Assembly: GCA_016867235.1 (NCBI GenBank)
Contig: VGJY01000009.1
Location: forward strand, 1-51,213
DNA from: Candidatus Tanganyikabacteria bacterium
GTDB taxonomy: Bacteria > Cyanobacteriota > Sericytochromatia > S15B-MN24 > VGJW01
DNA: 51,213 bases
Reading direction: 5' to 3'
Shown: piece by piece, positions 47,942 to 51,213 of the stretch
Layout of the letters: each line of letters opens with the position of its first letter
How positions within the stretch are numbered: the first letter of the stretch is position 1
Notes under the pieces: generated by a model
The model's input: only the letters and a program-made list of their open reading frames with translations
Told to the model about the DNA's origin: nothing
Database searches by the model: none
Program-made: the position numbers and the translations under genes

Positions 47942-49600
47942 CTATGATCGTGGCGCGGGTTGGGGGTTGCTCGGGTGGGTCGCCCCCGGGTCGAGCCCGG
48001 GGTTCTGTCGAGAACAAAGCGTGACCCGGTTGCGGCCGTTATGCTTGGAATCGTACAGCGCAGCGTCCGCCGCGGCAACCAGGAGTTCCGGGTCGCCGGC
48101 ATGGTGCGGGAAGACCGCGACGCCGATCGAGATGGTGACCGCAAGGAGCTGCCCGTCGGGGCCGGGCACGGCGTGGCTCTCCACCGCGCGGCGGATGCGC
48201 TCGGCCACGCGCATCGCCTCGTCGATGTCGGTCTCGGGCAGGATGGCCGCCATCTCCTCGCCGCCATAACGGGCCGCGACGTCGATATCGTCCCGGACGT
48301 TGCGGGCGAAGAGCTGAGCGACGCTGCGGAGCACCTGGTCGCCCGTCTGGTGGCCGTACGTGTCGTTGAAGGTCTTGAACTTGTCGATGTCGACCAGCAG
48401 GAGGGATAAAGGCAGCGCCGCCTGCCCTGCCCGCGCCAGCTCGTCCGCCAGCTTCATGTCGAAGTGGCGGCGGATGAACAGGCGCGTGAGGCCGTCGACC
48501 GTCGCCTGCTCGTAGAGGCGGGCGTTCTCGATCGACGCCCCGGCCGTGACGGCCATCGACATCAGGGAGTCCTTGTCGTCCTCGGTGAACGCGCCGATGC
48601 CGCGCCGTTCTTCGCGGTCGAAGACGCAAAGCACGCCCACCACCGGCATCTCGGCGGGATCGAATTCGTCGTTGAGGGGGCCCGTGCGGCCACCCTGCCG
48701 CCGCACCAGCAGCGGCACGGCCAGGCAGGAGTAGCACTCGACCTCGGCCGGGATCTCGGCGAGCGCGTCGAGCACCATGCCGGTCTTGCCCAGGATGACG
48801 GGTTCGAGCCAGCTTCGGGAAGCCGGGAAACGCATCCCGATCTCCCACTCCTTGAAGGCGAAGTTGAACGCCTCGTTGAGCTCCAGTTCGTCATGGGCGG
48901 CGTCGTAGGTGAAGAGGATGCCGCGGCGGGCGTTGACCAGGCTGACCGCCTCGCTGACCAGGATCCGGTGGATGGTGCCGGCGCGCAGCGACCCGTGGAT
49001 CTTGAGGCCGATTTGCTGGAACTGGTGCAACTCGGTGCGGGCGCGGGCCTGCTCGGTGCGCTGGGCGCGCGAGTGAAGGGCGACGGCTATCTGCCTGCCC
49101 ATCACCGAGAGGATGTTGAGCTCCAGCGGCGAGTAGGGCAGCAGGTCGCGCTTGGGGCCCAGGAGCGCCAGGCCGTAGACCTTGCCGCGGACGGCGAGCG
49201 GCACCCAGAATTCGGTCGGGAAGGCCGCGAGCGCGGTGCGGTTGTCCGCCATGAATAGGCGGTTGGCGTCGAAGCCCGGCTGGTCGGCCGGCCCGAACGG
49301 GAAGGCATCCTCCATGGCCCAGAACCGCTCGGTGACCTCGGTCAAGGTGAGGATCGGCCCGCGATCGGGGGCGTTGTCCGAGATCAGCAGTTCCATGCGC
49401 CGCGAGTCGCCCTTGAGCGTGAAGACCGAACCGCCTTCGGCGCCGATGTCCCGGACGATGCGCCCGAGAATCGGCCGCAGCACCAGCTTGAGGTTGGGGG
49501 CGGTCGAGACGTCGGCCGCCAGTTCGCCCAGATCGGACAGCGTTCCTATCAGGCGCTCGAGCGTCGTGAAGCCCGGCCCGAGCGGAGCGGTCTTGGCCAT
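47942..49600 (-). CDS. Diguanylate cyclase with two GAF-like domains
   Basis: The 552-residue protein has two GAF-like sensor domains (about 30-195 and 205-365) and a C-terminal GGDEF domain that makes c-di-GMP from GTP. The active-site loop is GGEEM (in ARYGGEEMAAILPET), acceptable for a catalytic GG(D/E)EF. The inhibitory I-site RxxD, normally just before, reads DDID, so product inhibition is probably lost. The last ~20 residues (NPGLDPGATHPSNP) are encoded by a copy of the dispersed palindromic repeat. Its ATG overlaps the STAS gene stop by 1 nt (TGATG), so it belongs to the STAS/anti-sigma operon. Confidence 0.9.
   Translation of the reverse strand: MAKTAPLGPGFTTLERLIGTLSDLGELAADVSTAPNLKLVLRPILGRIVRDIGAEGGSVFTLKGDSRRMELLISDNAPDRGPILTLTEVTERFWAMEDAFPFGPADQPGFDANRLFMADNRTALAAFPTEFWVPLAVRGKVYGLALLGPKRDLLPYSPLELNILSVMGRQIAVALHSRAQRTEQARARTELHQFQQIGLKIHGSLRAGTIHRILVSEAVSLVNARRGILFTYDAAHDELELNEAFNFAFKEWEIGMRFPASRSWLEPVILGKTGMVLDALAEIPAEVECYSCLAVPLLVRRQGGRTGPLNDEFDPAEMPVVGVLCVFDREERRGIGAFTEDDKDSLMSMAVTAGASIENARLYEQATVDGLTRLFIRRHFDMKLADELARAGQAALPLSLLLVDIDKFKTFNDTYGHQTGDQVLRSVAQLFARNVRDDIDVAARYGGEEMAAILPETDIDEAMRVAERIRRAVESHAVPGPDGQLLAVTISIGVAVFPHHAGDPELLVAAADAALYDSKHNGRNRVTLCSRQNPGLDPGATHPSNPQPAPRS
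47976..48005. repeat. Dispersed palindromic repeat, copy in the 3' end of the cyclase gene
   Basis: GGGTCGC, CCCGGG, TCGAG, CCCGGG and GTTC follow in order, the reverse orientation of the unit at 15147. The repeat encodes part of the protein's tail. Confidence 0.65.
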
Positions 49601-49950
49601 CAGGCGGAAAGCGCGGCGAGCGCCGCCTCTTCGGTCTCTTCGATGCCGGCGAACTGGGCGAGACCCATGATGGTGAAGGTCTTGGCGATCACCTTGGTGA
49701 GGTTGCAGAAGAAGATCTTGCCGTCGTGCTCCTGGATGCGTTCGATCAGTTCGATCAGGATGGACACGCCGATCGAATTGACGACCGTGGATTTCTCCAT
49801 GTTGATCACGAAGTGGCGCACGCCCTCGTCGAGCAACGACCGGGCCGTCTCGCCGATCTTCTCGCCGCCCAGGTTGTTGACGTAGCCGTCGGTGTAGATG
49901 ACGGCGAAACCGGGCCCCTTTCGGACCGTGACCGCCAACTCGCTATTCAC
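49600..49950 (-). CDS. STAS domain anti-sigma-factor antagonist
   Basis: The 116-residue single-domain protein (SpoIIAA/RsbV type) carries the phospho-acceptor region VVNSIGVSILIELIERIQEHDGKIFFCNLTKVIAKTFTIMGL; the Ser in NSIG is the likely phosphorylation site. When not phosphorylated, such proteins bind the anti-sigma factor and free the sigma factor. GTG at 49950 overlaps the end of the upstream kinase gene by 8 nt and has GGGAG upstream. The stop overlaps the cyclase ATG by 1 nt. Confidence 0.9.
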   Translation of the reverse strand: MNSELAVTVRKGPGFAVIYTDGYVNNLGGEKIGETARSLLDEGVRHFVINMEKSTVVNSIGVSILIELIERIQEHDGKIFFCNLTKVIAKTFTIMGLAQFAGIEETEEAALAALSA

Positions 49951-50341
49951 TTCTGCTCCCTCTAGCCTTGACCATGGTGATGGTGGTGCCGCCCGGTCCG
50001 GACTGGATGTCCACTTCGTCCATCAGGCCGCGCATGATCTTGACCCCGTTTCCGCGCCAGCCGGGGCTCTTGGTCATGTTGTCCGGATCGAAGCCCTGAC
50101 CGAAGTCCTGGATCACCACCTTGAGGTCGCCGGGGTTCATCACGAACTTGATGTACACCTTGCCCTCGGAGCTGCGGGAATGCTCGAAAGCGTTTATGCA
50201 GGCCTCGATCAACGCGATCTTGACGGCGTCTATCTCTTCGCTGTCGAACTCCATGAACTGCGCAACGGCTTCGGCCGTCTGCGTGGCCGCAATCTCCATG
50301 TTGGGGATCATCGGGATGGTCAGGTTGATTTCCCTGGGCAT
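49943..50341 (-). CDS. Anti-sigma factor / serine kinase of the RsbW type (HATPase)
   Basis: The 132-residue protein is a small GHKL ATPase. It has the N-box EACINAFEHS, the G1 box DFGQGFDP and the G2 box GNGVKIMRGLMDEV, as in RsbW/SpoIIAB, which bind a sigma factor and phosphorylate a STAS antagonist. It is the first gene of the operon with STAS and cyclase. The ATG at 50341 is chosen (AGGTG upstream). The most obvious partner in the window is the sigma factor at 29344-30105. This link is inference. Confidence 0.9.
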   Translation of the reverse strand: MPREINLTIPMIPNMEIAATQTAEAVAQFMEFDSEEIDAVKIALIEACINAFEHSRSSEGKVYIKFVMNPGDLKVVIQDFGQGFDPDNMTKSPGWRGNGVKIMRGLMDEVDIQSGPGGTTITMVKARGSRSE

Positions 50342-50657
50342 CGCACCTGCATCCCTGGGCTGTGGATCCACGACACCGCCTTCCGGGGCCTATGTGGCCG
50401 CAATTCTAAGACATTCGCGAGTGGCGGGTCAAACCGCTGAGCAAAGGCTAGCGCGGGCGTGCGGCCCGGTCTGTGCGACCTGCACCCGCCATCTTCACGC
50501 ATGTCCGGCTACGGACGGGGGTATACAATGTGTGCTGGCTGCCGGCGGCGCGCGGAAGGGGATCCGAGCGACGCCTCGCCACCCCGGGCTTGACCCGGGA
50601 GTGACGCACACAACGGAGGCTTCGGGCAGCCGTCGAAAAACGGGAGGGATCCACGCC
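50342..50657 (+). other. 316-bp intergenic region between divergent genes
   Basis: No credible gene is present. It contains a TATACAAT octamer (50522-50529), likely a -10 box for the plus-strand gene, with no good -35. The dispersed palindromic repeat lies at 50579-50608, inside the presumed leader. GGGAGGG for the next start ends near 50647. The rest, next to the anti-sigma gene, should hold its promoter but none stands out. Confidence 0.45.
50579..50608. repeat. Dispersed palindromic repeat, copy in the leader of the gene at 50658
   Basis: CCCCGGG-CTTGA-CCCGGG followed by AGTGACGCA matches the unit at 15147-15177. Confidence 0.75.
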
Positions 50658-50909
50658 ATGCCACAGGGCGCCAGTAAGATTAGCCGTCGCGCTCAGCAGA
50701 ACGACGCCAACAACGCCGCGATCGAGCGCGCCGCGGAGAGCCGCCGGACGCGGCAGGCGCAGCGTTCGCAGGGGACTCAGCAGACGGCGGCCAGCAACCG
50801 GGCGCGCGCCGAGCAAACCGCGCAGGCGCAGGCCGCCCAGAAGGCCCGCAACAACGCGCCGCCCCCGCGGGATGCCAACCGCGGGCGCAACGTCGACGTC
50901 TTCGCCTGA
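50658..50909 (+). CDS. Small basic Gln/Ala/Arg-rich protein, unknown
   Basis: The 83-residue product is low in complexity and highly charged: MPQGASKISRRAQQND, IERAAESRRTRQAQRS, then Ala/Gln repeats and a PPPRDANRGRNVDVFA end. It is probably disordered or helical. The start has GGGAGGG 10 nt upstream. I do not recognise it. Its composition is like that of the small protein at 14646-15002. Confidence 0.55.
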   Translation: MPQGASKISRRAQQNDANNAAIERAAESRRTRQAQRSQGTQQTAASNRARAEQTAQAQAAQKARNNAPPPRDANRGRNVDVFA

Positions 50910-51029
50910 TCGCAGCCTGCTCCGCCTAGCCGCCTGAGCGGCTTGCCGGCCCGCTTCGAGCGAGCCGGGCCCGGGGCGCGCCGAGCCGGGGTACATGGCT
51001 CTAGCTAGCCCTGACTGGAGGAACCGCAA

Positions 51030-51213
51030 GTGGGCGACAACGACGGTATCGACGCACTGGGCGACTTCTTCGACGAAGGCCCGGCCGCGCCGCCCAAGGC
51101 GGCGCCCCCCCAGGCCAAGCCGGCACAGCCTTCGCTCAAGCCGGGCGGGCCGGGCCTGCAGTTCCCGGCGCCCGTGCGCTCCGGTCCGCCCGCGGGAGCC
51201 ACCGCCGCCGCGG
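51030..51213 (+). CDS. 5' end of a Pro/Ala-rich protein (truncated by window)
   Basis: The GTG at 51030 follows a GGAGG Shine-Dalgarno site. About 61 residues are visible: an acidic start (MGDNDGIDALGDFFDEGP) and then a Pro/Ala-rich stretch (PPKAAPPQAKPAQPSLKPGG) with no stop to the window end. Such N-termini are common in proteins with a flexible leader before a main domain, which is not visible here. Confidence 0.55.
   Translation, partial: MGDNDGIDALGDFFDEGPAAPPKAAPPQAKPAQPSLKPGGPGLQFPAPVRSGPPAGATAAA

Overview
The window is about 51 kb of GC-rich bacterial chromosome, judged by eye at around 68-70% GC. It is densely packed with genes on both strands and holds no prophage, CRISPR array, rRNA or tRNA. 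Several features point to a non-photosynthetic relative of the Cyanobacteria (Sericytochromatia/Tanganyikabacteria-like); this is inference. The F-type ATP synthase has both b and b' subunits. Its gamma subunit is about 314 residues long and appears to carry the extra segment of cyanobacterial gamma. There is a DUF1997-type protein, a family found mainly in cyanobacteria and plastids. The tmRNA tag ends in a cyanobacteria-like VSVKRNVALKAA. Direct repeats with an 11-bp period resemble cyanobacterial Pho boxes.

Layout. 1-4.7 kb: the 5' part of an exported beta-barrel-like protein, then a permease translationally coupled to a hydantoinase/oxoprolinase. 4.8-6.3 kb: a Fic protein behind a repeat-rich AT island. 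6.4-15 kb: a lipoprotein, a 175-bp MITE, a glycine-zipper protein, an orphan N6-adenine methyltransferase, a polysaccharide deacetylase, a subtilisin-like lipoprotein, unknown proteins and a small-molecule methyltransferase. 15-22.6 kb: an M16 protease, guanylate kinase, an EF-hand lipoprotein, then coaE-lytic transglycosylase-DciA-like and a lipoprotein cytochrome c. 22.6-28 kb: a START-like protein, tmRNA (ssrA), a 64/66-bp tandem array, a protein with TPR, zinc-ribbon and MshEN-like parts, a large lipoprotein and HU. 28-33.3 kb: trpD, a SigB/SigF-type sigma factor, the DUF1997 protein, a D,D-carboxypeptidase, a MerR-like regulator and an unknown protein.

33.4-41.2 kb is one complete ATP synthase cluster: atpZ-like, atpI, atpB, atpE, b', atpF, atpH, atpA, atpG, atpD, atpC. 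Next come two divergent PhoB-like regulators with degenerate receivers around a perfect 20-bp palindrome, then small membrane proteins, an HD-GYP phosphodiesterase and a K+-independent H+-pyrophosphatase. An operon of anti-sigma-type ATPase, STAS antagonist and GAF-GGDEF cyclase follows, with two small unknown genes at the end.

Expression signals. Two kinds of start are visible. Many genes have a strong Shine-Dalgarno site, and ATGA/GTGA/TTGA overlaps with the upstream stop are frequent. At least nine others have no Shine-Dalgarno site but a TAnnnT-like -10 box 6-9 nt before the start codon, suggesting leaderless mRNAs. A dispersed approximately 30-bp palindrome (core GGGCTTGnCCC) occurs about eight times, sometimes inside coding sequence.
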